From NCBI GenBank assembly GCA_030681895.1, contig JAUXRI010000203.1, positions 1 through 64,000 on the forward strand: a DNA stretch of 64,000 nucleotides, given 5' to 3'. The translations under genes were made by a program, and so were the position numbers. The notes under the pieces were generated by a model, which saw nothing but the letters and a program-made list of their open reading frames with translations, was not told where the DNA came from and did no database searches. Below, piece by piece: positions 17,509 to 26,078 of the stretch (positions are counted from its first letter, which is position 1; each line of letters starts with the position of its first letter). The stretch comes from Myxococcales bacterium. GTDB taxonomy: Bacteria; Myxococcota; Myxococcia; Myxococcales; Myxococcaceae.

Positions 17509-18383
17509 TGGCGCGCTCCCACCGGCTGGTGACAGCCGAAGCAGCGTTGGTCCTGACACTGGTAGCCGGTGACGTTGGCGTGCTCCCGGTCGGTCTCGGT
17601 GACGCCGCCGGCGGTGGTGCACTGGTGCTCGTGACACGCGGTGCAGGCCGCGGTGCCGGTGGGCCTCCCCGGAGCCGACATCACCTGCAGCGACGAATGG
17701 CAGCCCAGACAGCCAATGCCCGAGTGCGGACCCGACGAGATGGGGAAGAGGTCGTGCTCTGGCATCCTCGCGGGCGAGAAGCGCAGCGGGCCGTGGCACT
17801 CGCTGCACGTGCGCAGCTCCCACTGGCGCACGGAATGGTCGACCGAGGTGCCGCGGGTTCGTGCGGTGTCGTTCTGGTGGCACGACGCGCAGTCGACGGT
17901 CGCGCGCGTGAAGCGTCGCTCTCTGGCCTCGGCGTGGCACTCGACGCAGGGCAGGGCGGCGTGGGCTCCGAAGAGGGGGAAGTTGGAGCGCCGGTGTGCG
18001 TCGGCATCGAACCGCGAGCGCCAGTCGGCCGTGTCGTGACAGCTCTCGCAGCGCACGCCGAGGTCGCCCGCGTGCACGTCACGGTGACAGCCGGAGCAGG
18101 TGCGGGTGAGCGGCGTCTTGAAGTCCGTCAGGTGACACGACTTGCACGGCGCGCGGTGGTGCCGTCCCGTGAGTGGAAACCCGGTGCGGTCGTGGTTGAA
18201 GCGCACGTCGCTCCAGCTCGCGGTGCCGTGGCACGAGGCGCACGCCGTCTCTCCGTCGTGGCCCGTCTTCGGCTTCGTGAGCGACGTCAGCGACGGCACG
18301 ATGAAGGGCCTGCCCGCGTCGGGCGCCGGCAGCCCTGCATCGGCGGGCGCGGCCGCGAGCATGAGGAGGACGAGGGCCGTCAT
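17505..18383 (-). CDS. periplasmic 10-haem c-type cytochrome
   Basis: The 292-residue product has a short signal peptide (MTALVLLMLAAAPADA) and ten CxxCH motifs: CASCH, CKSCH, CSGCH, CESCH, CVECH, CASCH, CSECH, CLGCH, CTACH and CFGCH. Repeating RFNHDRTGFPLTGRHHRAPC and FDADAHRRSNFPLFGAHAALPC units, with a His 18-22 residues before each CxxCH, are the pattern of the cytochrome c7/NapC-like multihaem repeats with bis-His ligation. A decahaem protein next to a barrel gene recalls MtrA, which sits inside the MtrB pore; that analogy is inference. It overlaps both neighbours by 4 bases. Confidence 0.88.
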   Translation of the reverse strand: MTALVLLMLAAAPADAGLPAPDAGRPFIVPSLTSLTKPKTGHDGETACASCHGTASWSDVRFNHDRTGFPLTGRHHRAPCKSCHLTDFKTPLTRTCSGCHRDVHAGDLGVRCESCHDTADWRSRFDADAHRRSNFPLFGAHAALPCVECHAEARERRFTRATVDCASCHQNDTARTRGTSVDHSVRQWELRTCSECHGPLRFSPARMPEHDLFPISSGPHSGIGCLGCHSSLQVMSAPGRPTGTAACTACHEHQCTTAGGVTETDREHANVTGYQCQDQRCFGCHQPVGARQ

Positions 18384-20143
18384 GGCTCGAACCCCTTGAA
18401 CGCGCCCTCGTGGTGGTCGGCGTGACAGCCCTCACACGTGCGCGGCAACGGCTTGTACTGCACCGACGTCAGCCCGCTGCCGACGGTCAGCTTCCGATGG
18501 CACGCCTCGCACTTCGCCTTCTCGTGCTGCCCGTCGAGGAGGAAGTCGGTGAACGGCGGCTTGTGCTCGAACGTCGACGGCTTGAACGCCTTCGGCCCGT
18601 GGCACTTCTCGCACGCGACGGGGCCGCTCTTCGAGAACTGCCCCACGTGCACGTCGGCGTGACAGGAGCGGCAGGTCGTCTCGAGCGGCTTGTACTTGAC
18701 GGGCTGCCCGGGCGCGGCCGGCGCGTGACACTTCTCGCAGGCGACTTTCTGGTGGGCGCCTTCGAGCGGAAAGCGGGAGTTCTTGTCGTGGTCGAAGGTG
18801 ACGTGGCGAAAGCTGGTCACGTCGTGGCAGCTGACGCAGCCCTTCGCGACGTCCTTGAACTGGCCCTTGTGCACGTCGGCGTGACAGCTCTCGCAGGCAT
18901 CGAGCGGCTTGCTCCAGTCGAACGAGGCGAGGCTGAAGAGCTCCTGGCGGCTGCGGCGCTTCAAGTCGACGAGCGTCGCCTTCGGCACCTTCGCCTTGAG
19001 CGCGGGGTTCTGCTCGTGACAGCTGTTGCACGGCACCGCCTGGTGCGCGCCTTCGAGCGGGTAGCGCGTCTTCGCGTGGGCCTCGATGCCGTACTTCACC
19101 GGAGTGAAGCCCTGCTCCGAGTGACAGGTGGTGCAGTCGGGGGACTCTTTGCCGGTGCCGAGCTGGCCCACGTGCGCGTCGGGGTGACAGGTGCCGCAGC
19201 TCTCGTGCTTGAGGTCCTTGAACTTCGTCGGAATGCCGGGGAACGGGCCGTGGCAGGTCTTGCACTCGACGTCGAGGTGCGCGCCCTTGAGGGGGAAGTC
19301 GGTCTTCTCGTGAAACGCGCGCTCGCCGCTCACGTTTCGCAGCACGTGCCAGCCATCGGTGACGTGGCAGCTCTGACAGCGCAGCCCGAACTTTCCCTCG
19401 TGCACGTCCTTGTGACAGTCGAGGCAGCTGCGGTGCTCCACGGGCGCAAAGCGCATGAACGTCTCTGACTTCGGCGCGGGGAAGGCGTGGGCCTCGGGGT
19501 CCTTGTCGGCGTCGTGACAGCCGGAGCACTTCACCTTCGCGTGTTTGCCGCGCAGCGGGTACTTCGTGTCGTTGTGGTTGAAGCCCGTCGCGGGCTTCCA
19601 TTCCTTCTCGGAGTGACAGAACTCGCAATCTTCCTGTTGCTGGCCGCGGTGCTCGTCGAAGTGACACGCGGTGCAGGCGTTCGAGAGCCCGAGCTTCGTC
19701 TTCGGCCGCTTCTCCATCAGCGTGCGAACGGCGGTGGTCTGCACCAGCCGTGACTCGTGGCACGAGTTGCACTTCGCGGGGCCATGTGCGCCCTTGAGCG
19801 ACCAGCCCGTCTTCTGGTGGTTGAAGCCCTTCTCGCCCTGCGGCCCGTAGTCGATCATCTCGTGGGCTTCGCCCTGATGGTCGTGGTGGCAGGTCTCGCA
19901 CGCGCGCTTGTCGGTGGGGATGCGCCCGTGAAAGCCCGCGCCCTTCGCGATGCGACCGGCGAGCTCGGTGTGACAGTCGATGCAGGCGTCCTGGCTGAGC
20001 TGCCCACCAACAGGGTGACACTTCGTGCAGCTGCCCAGGCCCGAGAGGCTCGAGTGCGCCTTCGCGAGGTCGCCGGGCGAGAAGAGGTCGGCGCGGGCAG
20101 ACGCCGCGACCAGCGCGAGGGTGACGAAGACGAGACGACTCAC
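18380..20143 (-). CDS. periplasmic 20-haem c-type cytochrome
   Basis: The 587-residue product (GTG start overlapping the preceding stop in GTGA) has a signal peptide ending ASARA and 20 CxxCH motifs. The repeat FxHxKTxxPLxGAHxxxxCxxCH recurs about nine times, for example FNHQKTGWSLKGAHGPAKC and FDHDKNSRFPLEGAHQKVAC, each followed by a second motif of the CHxDVHxGQF type. This is a duplicated two-haem module in the cytochrome c3/c7 style. The regular tandem layout suggests a long molecular wire crossing the periplasm between the inner-membrane oxidoreductase encoded upstream and the barrel/10-haem pair downstream. Confidence 0.9.
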   Translation of the reverse strand: MSRLVFVTLALVAASARADLFSPGDLAKAHSSLSGLGSCTKCHPVGGQLSQDACIDCHTELAGRIAKGAGFHGRIPTDKRACETCHHDHQGEAHEMIDYGPQGEKGFNHQKTGWSLKGAHGPAKCNSCHESRLVQTTAVRTLMEKRPKTKLGLSNACTACHFDEHRGQQQEDCEFCHSEKEWKPATGFNHNDTKYPLRGKHAKVKCSGCHDADKDPEAHAFPAPKSETFMRFAPVEHRSCLDCHKDVHEGKFGLRCQSCHVTDGWHVLRNVSGERAFHEKTDFPLKGAHLDVECKTCHGPFPGIPTKFKDLKHESCGTCHPDAHVGQLGTGKESPDCTTCHSEQGFTPVKYGIEAHAKTRYPLEGAHQAVPCNSCHEQNPALKAKVPKATLVDLKRRSRQELFSLASFDWSKPLDACESCHADVHKGQFKDVAKGCVSCHDVTSFRHVTFDHDKNSRFPLEGAHQKVACEKCHAPAAPGQPVKYKPLETTCRSCHADVHVGQFSKSGPVACEKCHGPKAFKPSTFEHKPPFTDFLLDGQHEKAKCEACHRKLTVGSGLTSVQYKPLPRTCEGCHADHHEGAFKGFEP

Positions 20144-22386
20144 CTGAAGATCCACCGGTAGCCGAGCGCGACCGACAACCCGATGTGGCCGGCGATGAGC
20201 ACCACGAGGAGGATGGCGAGCACCACGTGAAACACGCGCCACACGCTCATCACCCGCTTGAGTGACTTGAAGAACGCCACCTGGCTCTGCAGGCGCCGCA
20301 GCGACCTGAAGTCCTTGCGGAACTCGCGGCCGTGCGCCGGCGTGGGGAACAGGTGCCACACCTCCTGCAGCCGCCGGTAGTCCGCCACCCACTGGCGAGG
20401 CTGGTGGGCGAAGAAGGCGACGAGCGAATCTTCGGGAGGCCGGTGCTCCGCGACGTCGAGCAGCTTGCGCACCGACTCTGGCAGCTCGAGCTTCGTCACC
20501 TCGGTCTCGAGCTGTTCGCCCTGTTTCTTCCAGCGGCGCGACAACGAATCGAGGTCGTCTGACTTCGCGTCCGTGGGCACCAGCCCGTACAGGTACCGGC
20601 CGACGACACCGGTGAGCACCACCACCGACATCGCCGCCGCCGTCAGCGTGGCCAGCTGGTTCTTCGATTGGAACGCCGCGTGGAAGACGATGACCATCGG
20701 GCTGAGGAACCCGACGAACTGGTGAAAGGTGAGCCAGGTGCGAATCTGGCTGAAGCCCTTGAGCCGCTCCCACCGCTTGCGCACGGCGTAGAGGAAGTTC
20801 GACATCATCACGAGCGTGGCGACGATGCCGACGCCGTGGCCCCACGGTCCGGCGGGCTTCAGGAACGCGTGGCCCGGGTGCGTGAGGCGCTGCGCGACGG
20901 GCATCCGGTAGTAGTCCTGCCCCACCACGAAGAGCCCGGTGACGATGAGCGCGCCGATGACGAAGAGCGCGAACGCGAGCCGGCGGTTCTTCTTCTCCTT
21001 CGCGTCGACGAGCGCGCTGCCCCGCTTCGCCTTCGCCGTCAGCGCCTCGCCGTGGAGCCGGGTGAGGTTCACCTTCGACTTCGAGAGGAACTCGGTCGGC
21101 AGCTCACCGCCCAGACACGCGATGACGAAGTCGTTGGGCAGGTCGAGCTGTTGGCCCTGGTACTCGAGCGTGAGGGAGCGCTCCTTCACGGCCTTAATCT
21201 GCGAGGCCATGAACGAGAAGATGCGGCCCGACTCGACGAGCTCCTTGAAGCGCTTCTTGTTCGCGTCGCGCGCCTTGCCGAACTCGGGTTGCCGGTAGCT
21301 GAGCGAGACCTCGGCCTCGGTCTCGTCGGCCAGCTGAATCGCGGCCTCGAGCGCCGCGTCGCCACCGCCCACCACGAGCACGCGTGAGCCCTCGTATTGC
21401 TGGGCGTCGATGAGGCGGTACGTCACCTTGTTGGCGAGCTCTTCGCCGGGAACGCCGAGCTTTCGTGGCGTGCCGCGCCGGCCGATGGCGAGCACCACCT
21501 TCTTGCCCTTCACGGGGCCCTTGGTCGTCTGCACCACGAAGGCGCCGTCCTCGCCCTCGATCTTCTCCACCTTCACGCCGGTGTGCACCTTGAAGCCGCC
21601 GCGCTCGACGGCCTTCTGCCAGCTCTCGAGCAGCTGCTCCTTCGAGATGAGCGAGTCGCCGAACTTTCCGTAGAACGGGAGCTGCACGCGCTCGCTCATC
21701 ACCACCTTCTGCCGCGGGTAGTGCGCGATGGTGCCGCCGAGCGACTCCTGCTCGAGCACGTGAAACGTGAGGCCCTGTTCCTTGAGGCCGAGCGCCGTCG
21801 CGAGCCCTGCGGGGCCTGCGCCGACCACGATGACGTCGGCCACCTCTTTCGGAGTCGCCTTCAGCAGCGGGCCCAGGTGCTTCGCCAGCTGCAGGCCCTG
21901 GGTGATGGCGTTCTTGATGAGCCCCATGCCGCCGAGCTCACCGACGATGTGCAGGCCCTTGCGGCTGGTCTCGAAGAACTCGTTCACCTCGGGCAGGTCG
22001 ACGCCGCGCTTGGCCGAGCCGAACACCAACGAGATGGCGCTGACCGGGCACTCGAGCTCGCACTTGCCGTGGCCGATGCAGGCGCTGGGGTTCACCAGCG
22101 CGGCCTTGCCGTCGATGACACCGAGGATGTCACCCTCAGGGCAGACGCTGAGACACGACAGACTGCCGATGCAGCGGTCGGGGTCGATGACCGGGTGCAG
22201 CGTCATCGGCTCGGCGCGACCCTCTTTGACGGCCTGGGCGAGCGCGGCGGAGTCGGCGTCTTCGCGCTTCGAGCGCCGCCGCAACATGAACCAGCCGAGG
22301 CCGACGCCGAGGGCGATCAACCCGCTCAACAGCAGAATGTCGAGCACCGGGATTCGGTCGAGTGCGGCCAGGAGCGGGGAGTTCAT
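20140..22386 (-). CDS. inner-membrane ferredoxin/flavin/cytochrome b fusion oxidoreductase
   Basis: The 748-residue product starts at the ATG at 22384-22386, just before a TM segment (about residues 11-33). In order: two [4Fe-4S] ferredoxin motifs (CIGSLSCLSVCP near residue 73, CIGHGKCELECP near 101), a two-dinucleotide-binding flavoprotein domain with VVGAGPAGLATA (about 187) for FAD and VVGGGDAALEAA (about 335) for NAD(P)H, then a membrane domain from about residue 475. The membrane domain holds two His-x13-His pairs (H555/H569 and H720/H734), as in cytochrome b and ferric-reductase-like domains that carry two stacked b haems. The flavoprotein part lacks an obvious redox CxxC. It is the first gene of the cluster and could load electrons into, or draw them from, the cytochromes downstream. 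Confidence 0.88.
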   Translation of the reverse strand: MNSPLLAALDRIPVLDILLLSGLIALGVGLGWFMLRRRSKREDADSAALAQAVKEGRAEPMTLHPVIDPDRCIGSLSCLSVCPEGDILGVIDGKAALVNPSACIGHGKCELECPVSAISLVFGSAKRGVDLPEVNEFFETSRKGLHIVGELGGMGLIKNAITQGLQLAKHLGPLLKATPKEVADVIVVGAGPAGLATALGLKEQGLTFHVLEQESLGGTIAHYPRQKVVMSERVQLPFYGKFGDSLISKEQLLESWQKAVERGGFKVHTGVKVEKIEGEDGAFVVQTTKGPVKGKKVVLAIGRRGTPRKLGVPGEELANKVTYRLIDAQQYEGSRVLVVGGGDAALEAAIQLADETEAEVSLSYRQPEFGKARDANKKRFKELVESGRIFSFMASQIKAVKERSLTLEYQGQQLDLPNDFVIACLGGELPTEFLSKSKVNLTRLHGEALTAKAKRGSALVDAKEKKNRRLAFALFVIGALIVTGLFVVGQDYYRMPVAQRLTHPGHAFLKPAGPWGHGVGIVATLVMMSNFLYAVRKRWERLKGFSQIRTWLTFHQFVGFLSPMVIVFHAAFQSKNQLATLTAAAMSVVVLTGVVGRYLYGLVPTDAKSDDLDSLSRRWKKQGEQLETEVTKLELPESVRKLLDVAEHRPPEDSLVAFFAHQPRQWVADYRRLQEVWHLFPTPAHGREFRKDFRSLRRLQSQVAFFKSLKRVMSVWRVFHVVLAILLVVLIAGHIGLSVALGYRWIFR

Positions 22387-22428
22387 CAACGGTGTCGCAG
22401 AAAGTGCGCGCTGGGGGTCTCGGGGCGC

Positions 22429-22450
22429 GGTGTCAGACCCAGCTGACACC
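22429..22450. promoter_or_regulatory. inverted repeat GGTGTCAG-N6-CTGACACC, operator candidate
   Basis: Perfect 8-bp arms at 22429-22436 and 22443-22450 with a 6-bp loop lie 43-64 bases upstream of the first gene of the cytochrome cluster. The arms are long enough for a dimeric regulator and there is no T-run that would make it a terminator. The regulator is unknown; the site is not a canonical FNR (TTGAT-N4-ATCAA) or CRP box. Confidence 0.4.
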
Positions 22451-22593
22451 CGATCGGCCACAGCCCTCGCTGAGTGAGTAAACATCGACAGGATTCACGA
22501 CGAAGCCCCGAAGGCCCGACAACTGCCATGGGCCGAACCGTGCAGCACCGCCGCTCCCGACGCAACGGTTGAGATGGGCTGTAGGCATCTGTC

Positions 22594-23538
22594 CTACGGG
22601 GCTACGACCCTGCCCGGCGCCGAGTCGAAGCCGCGCTCCGTGTGGCAGGCGTTGCAGTCGCCATTCATCTGCGGAGTTCGCATCTGAACGACCCGGCCAT
22701 TCGCTCTCACGGTGGCTGTGTACGGCAGCGACACGGTGGCGCCGAGGAGCAACAGCCGGTCGGACCGCGGCGCCTCTCCGTCACTGAAGAAGTTTCCGCT
22801 TCCGTTGCGCGCCACCATGCGGGTGATTCGCTGACCGTTCGCGCCGGTGATCTCGATCTCCACGGTGCCGCTCAGCCCGGCGTTGCAGAGGTCGCGCTCG
22901 TTGACGCCTCGGAACACGGTGCCCATGAAGAGGTACGCGCGCTCCGCGTCGGCCGCGTCGAGCGCGGGGTTCTGCCCGTGCACGTTCTGGCCGCGGTGGC
23001 AGGCCTGACACGCCCACCCCGGGTTCATGTCGTCGCTGGCGAGGTTTCCCTGCGTCCATGTCGACTGAGATTGGCAGGTGAGCGGCGCAGGCCCCGCGTC
23101 GGGCAGCGCCTGCGTGCATTCGCCGACGGGCGCGCCGTTCGCGAGCCACTGCTCCAGCACGGCGACGTCGGCCGCGACCGGAGGCGGGAACGGGGATGGC
23201 GGCATCGGCGCCGAGGCCAGCTGCATGCGCGCAAGGCTCCTCGACGCGACGGTGCTGCCCGGCGCCACCTCGCGCACCAGGTCCGCGCGCGACACCATCG
23301 CGAACGGCGCGCCGCCCGAGAGCGTGGTGCCGTGACACGAGGTGCACTGCCGCGCGAGCAGGAGCGCGACGTCGCACGGGAGGTCGCTGGCGACGGGACC
23401 GCCGCTGGCTCCACCTCCGCCACCGACGCCGCTCCCCGTCGCGTCCCCACCACCGGCGGAACCTGGCGGCTGATGACCGGGCTCGATGACGCCCTGACAC
23501 CCGACGAGCAGGACGATGGCGACCGCGCCGGCTCTCAT
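22594..23538 (-). CDS. 3-haem c-type cytochrome lipoprotein
   Basis: The 314-residue product has a signal peptide MRAGAVAIVLLVGC (lipobox), a Gly-rich linker, then three CxxCH motifs: CTSCH near residue 70 in a CDVALLLARQCTSCHG setting typical of planctomycete/myxobacterial cytochrome-like domains, CQACH near 180 and CNACH near the C-terminus (GDCNACHTERG). Between them lies a small beta domain. The start overlaps the stop of the Cys-rich lipoprotein gene (ATGA), so the two are probably co-transcribed. It reads in the same direction as the large cytochrome cluster, with a 207-base gap, and may add a surface electron carrier. Confidence 0.8.
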   Translation of the reverse strand: MRAGAVAIVLLVGCQGVIEPGHQPPGSAGGGDATGSGVGGGGGASGGPVASDLPCDVALLLARQCTSCHGTTLSGGAPFAMVSRADLVREVAPGSTVASRSLARMQLASAPMPPSPFPPPVAADVAVLEQWLANGAPVGECTQALPDAGPAPLTCQSQSTWTQGNLASDDMNPGWACQACHRGQNVHGQNPALDAADAERAYLFMGTVFRGVNERDLCNAGLSGTVEIEITGANGQRITRMVARNGSGNFFSDGEAPRSDRLLLLGATVSLPYTATVRANGRVVQMRTPQMNGDCNACHTERGFDSAPGRVVAP

Positions 23539-25394
23539 TGGCAGCGGCCGTTGTTCGGGAGACACACCACCGCGCCAGTGCAGAAGCGCCCGAGGCAGCA
23601 CAACTGGCCCGAGCCACCACAGGCCTCGCACAGCGTGTTGTTGCCGCACGCCGCGCCGGCACCGCAGAACGAGCCGCCGCGCGCTTCGCAGCACCGCTGC
23701 CCGACGCCGCCACACGCGACGCAGGTGCCGTTGACGTCGACGGTGAACGGCGAGGTGCACGCGATGTCGCCGGGACACGCAGGCTGGCCGAGGCGCCCAC
23801 ACGCGCCGCCGTTGCAGCCACCGTTGGTGCAGACGCCCGCGCGCGCGCACATCATCCCGTTCGCGACGCACCGGTTGAGGTTGTTGTCACAGCAGCCACC
23901 GCTGCCGCACGCGTTGCCGGTGCAGCAGGGCTGGCCGGGGCCACCACACGCGGTGCACTGGTTGTTCGGCGAACACGCCAGTCCCGAGCCGGTGCAGAAG
24001 TCGGCCTGGTTGCCGCCGCCGTTGCAGCACTGCTGGCCGGGCCCACCGCACGAGGTGCACGCGCCGCCGGTGCAGGCGCCGAGGAGCCCGCCGCACATCG
24101 TCATCGCGCCGACGCAGGTGGTGCCCGCGCAGCACCCGCCACCCGTGCACGTCGAGTTCGCGCAGCACGGCTGGCCCGTGCCGCCACACGCGACGAAGGC
24201 GCCGCCGACACAGAGCGTGCCTGCGCTGCCGACGGCGCCGGCCGGAACGCACAGGCCGTTGTCGAGGCACGCGCCGCCAGCGCACATGGTGCCGCCGCAC
24301 GCCGGTTGGTACGGGCCTCCACACGGAGCGCAGCTGCCTGCCGTGCACGCCAGCGTCGGCCGGTTGCACGTCGTGCCGCCGCAGCACGGTTGACCCACGC
24401 CGCCGCACGTCGCGCACTGGCCCGAGGCCTGGCAGAGGTCGCCGCGTGCGCACATCTGGCCCGTCGCGACGCACTGGTTCGTTCCTCCCACGTCACAGCA
24501 GCCGCCCGCGCACGCCGCGCCCGGGCAGCACGCCTGGCCGGGTCCACCACAGGGCTGACACTGCCCGCCGCGACACGCGGTGTTGGCGCCGCATGCGTCA
24601 CCGGGGCAGCACGGCTGACCGGGGCCGCCACACTGCGCGCATGCACCCTGGCTGCACACCGTGCTCGCTGCGGTGCACGAGCCGTTCGAACAGCACGGCT
24701 GGCCCGCGCCACCACACGCCGCGCACGACGTCCCTGCAGCGCACACGGCGCCAGGCGCGGTGCACGTCGCGCCGGGGCAGCACGTCTGGGTGAGGCCACC
24801 GCACTGCCCGCAGCTGCCGTTGGTGCAGGTGCCGCCGAGGTTCGGGCACGCCGCGCCACCGGTGACGCAGGCGTTGTTCACGCAACAGCCGCCGCTCCCG
24901 CATGCGTTGCCGGTGCAGCACGCCTCGCCCGCGCCGCCGCACGGCGCGCACTGCCCGGGGCCCTGGCCGTTGCACACGAGCGCGGCGCCACCGCACGCCC
25001 TGCCCGGACAACACGGCTGGCCCGCGCCACCACAGACGCCACAGAGGTTGTTGCGGCAGGCGTTGCCACCCGCGCAGACGTTGCCAGCACAGCAGGGTTG
25101 GCCGGTCGCTCCGCAGGCCGCCGTGCCGCCGCCCATCGCTGCACCGCCACCCATCGCTGCACCGCCGCCCATCGCCGAGCCACCTGCGTCACCGCCTGCG
25201 CTCGCCGTCCCACCTGCGTCACCGCCGGCGCTCGCTCCACCACCGGCCGTGTCACCGCCGCCCGAGCCCGCCGTGCCACCTGCCGACGCGTCGCCACCCG
25301 CGGCGCCCGAATCTGGCGGGGCCTCGACGACGACGTTGTTGCATGTGCATGCGGAGCAGACGAAAGCGACGACGAGCGGGAGGAGTCTGGTCAT
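23535..25394 (-). CDS. cysteine-rich repeat lipoprotein
   Basis: The 619-residue product has a signal peptide ending FVCSAC, a Gly/Ala/Ser linker with three AMGGGA copies, and about 15 repeats of the form CGGxGQPCCxGxxC. The repeats hold 6-8 cysteines per 30-40 residues, so the mature protein contains well over 100 cysteines, presumably disulfide-bonded outside the cell, and resembles small knotted or toxin-like modules found in myxobacterial lipoproteins. I see no enzyme motif. A role in adhesion or as a rigid stalk is possible but unsupported. It precedes the 3-haem lipoprotein in an ATGA-overlapped pair, and is divergent from the ECF sigma gene. Confidence 0.8.
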   Translation of the reverse strand: MTRLLPLVVAFVCSACTCNNVVVEAPPDSGAAGGDASAGGTAGSGGGDTAGGGASAGGDAGGTASAGGDAGGSAMGGGAAMGGGAAMGGGTAACGATGQPCCAGNVCAGGNACRNNLCGVCGGAGQPCCPGRACGGAALVCNGQGPGQCAPCGGAGEACCTGNACGSGGCCVNNACVTGGAACPNLGGTCTNGSCGQCGGLTQTCCPGATCTAPGAVCAAGTSCAACGGAGQPCCSNGSCTAASTVCSQGACAQCGGPGQPCCPGDACGANTACRGGQCQPCGGPGQACCPGAACAGGCCDVGGTNQCVATGQMCARGDLCQASGQCATCGGVGQPCCGGTTCNRPTLACTAGSCAPCGGPYQPACGGTMCAGGACLDNGLCVPAGAVGSAGTLCVGGAFVACGGTGQPCCANSTCTGGGCCAGTTCVGAMTMCGGLLGACTGGACTSCGGPGQQCCNGGGNQADFCTGSGLACSPNNQCTACGGPGQPCCTGNACGSGGCCDNNLNRCVANGMMCARAGVCTNGGCNGGACGRLGQPACPGDIACTSPFTVDVNGTCVACGGVGQRCCEARGGSFCGAGAACGNNTLCEACGGSGQLCCLGRFCTGAVVCLPNNGRCQ

Positions 25395-25502
25395 GTGGGT
25401 GTCTCGGGGAACGCAAACCGGCCGAAGGCAGAGACCCGGGAGCGACCCGTCTGGTCACGCCTGCACCGTTCGTGGCCGCTCACGCCTCTCAGGGGTCATC
25501 AC

Positions 25503-26078
25503 ATGACCGAGGGAATGAAAGACCCTGGCGGGCAGATCGACGCAGCACGACGCGGCGAGGAGTCGGCGTACCGAGCGCTGTACGAGCGCTATCGGCCGGG
25601 TGTGGTGCGTTTGCTCGAGGCGTTTGGAACGCTCGACTTCGATGAGCGAGAGGACATCGTGCAGGACACCTTCACCCGGGCCTTCAAGTCGCTGTCGTCG
25701 CTGGCGACGCCCTCGTCGTTCGAGGCCTGGCTGTACACCATCGCGCGGAACCGGGCGAAGTCGGCCCTCGCGAAACGCAGCTCGGAGGATCGAACCATGG
25801 CGGACTACGTCGGTGGTGTTCTCGACACGGTGCCGCCGTTCCCCGAGTCGTTGATGCTCGAGGTCGACCTCGCGGTGGTGCGTGACTTGATCGAGCGCCT
25901 GCCCCCCGGGCCCGAGAAAGACACCGTGCAGCTGTTCTACGTCGAGGGTCAGCTCTCGGCCCGCGAGATCGCCGAGAAGCTGGGCGTCGGGAAGAGCGCC
26001 ATCACCATGCGGCTCGAGCGGTTCCGGGCACGGGTGAAACGTGAGCTGATGCTGCGCGTCCTCGCGGGGAAACTGTGA
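25503..26078 (+). CDS. ECF-type RNA polymerase sigma factor
   Basis: The 191-residue product shows sigma-70 region 2 (SAYRALYERYRPGVVRLLEA, DEREDIVQDTFTRAF, SFEAWLYTIARNRAKS) and region 4 (LPPGPEKDTVQLFYVEGQLS followed by a REIAEKLGVGKSAITMRL helix-turn-helix). Regions 1 and 3 are absent, as in ECF sigma factors. The ATG at 25503 fits the N-terminal context. It is the first gene of an operon whose joints overlap (GTGA, GTGA, TGATG), so the sigma factor, its likely anti-sigma factor and the caspase-like gene are probably made together. Confidence 0.93.
   Translation: MTEGMKDPGGQIDAARRGEESAYRALYERYRPGVVRLLEAFGTLDFDEREDIVQDTFTRAFKSLSSLATPSSFEAWLYTIARNRAKSALAKRSSEDRTMADYVGGVLDTVPPFPESLMLEVDLAVVRDLIERLPPGPEKDTVQLFYVEGQLSAREIAEKLGVGKSAITMRLERFRARVKRELMLRVLAGKL

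Noticed and set aside
22642-24393. Plus-strand frame across the 3-haem and Cys-rich genes
   Set aside because: It is a low-complexity Pro/His/Ala shadow. The minus strand encodes haem motifs and Cys repeats.
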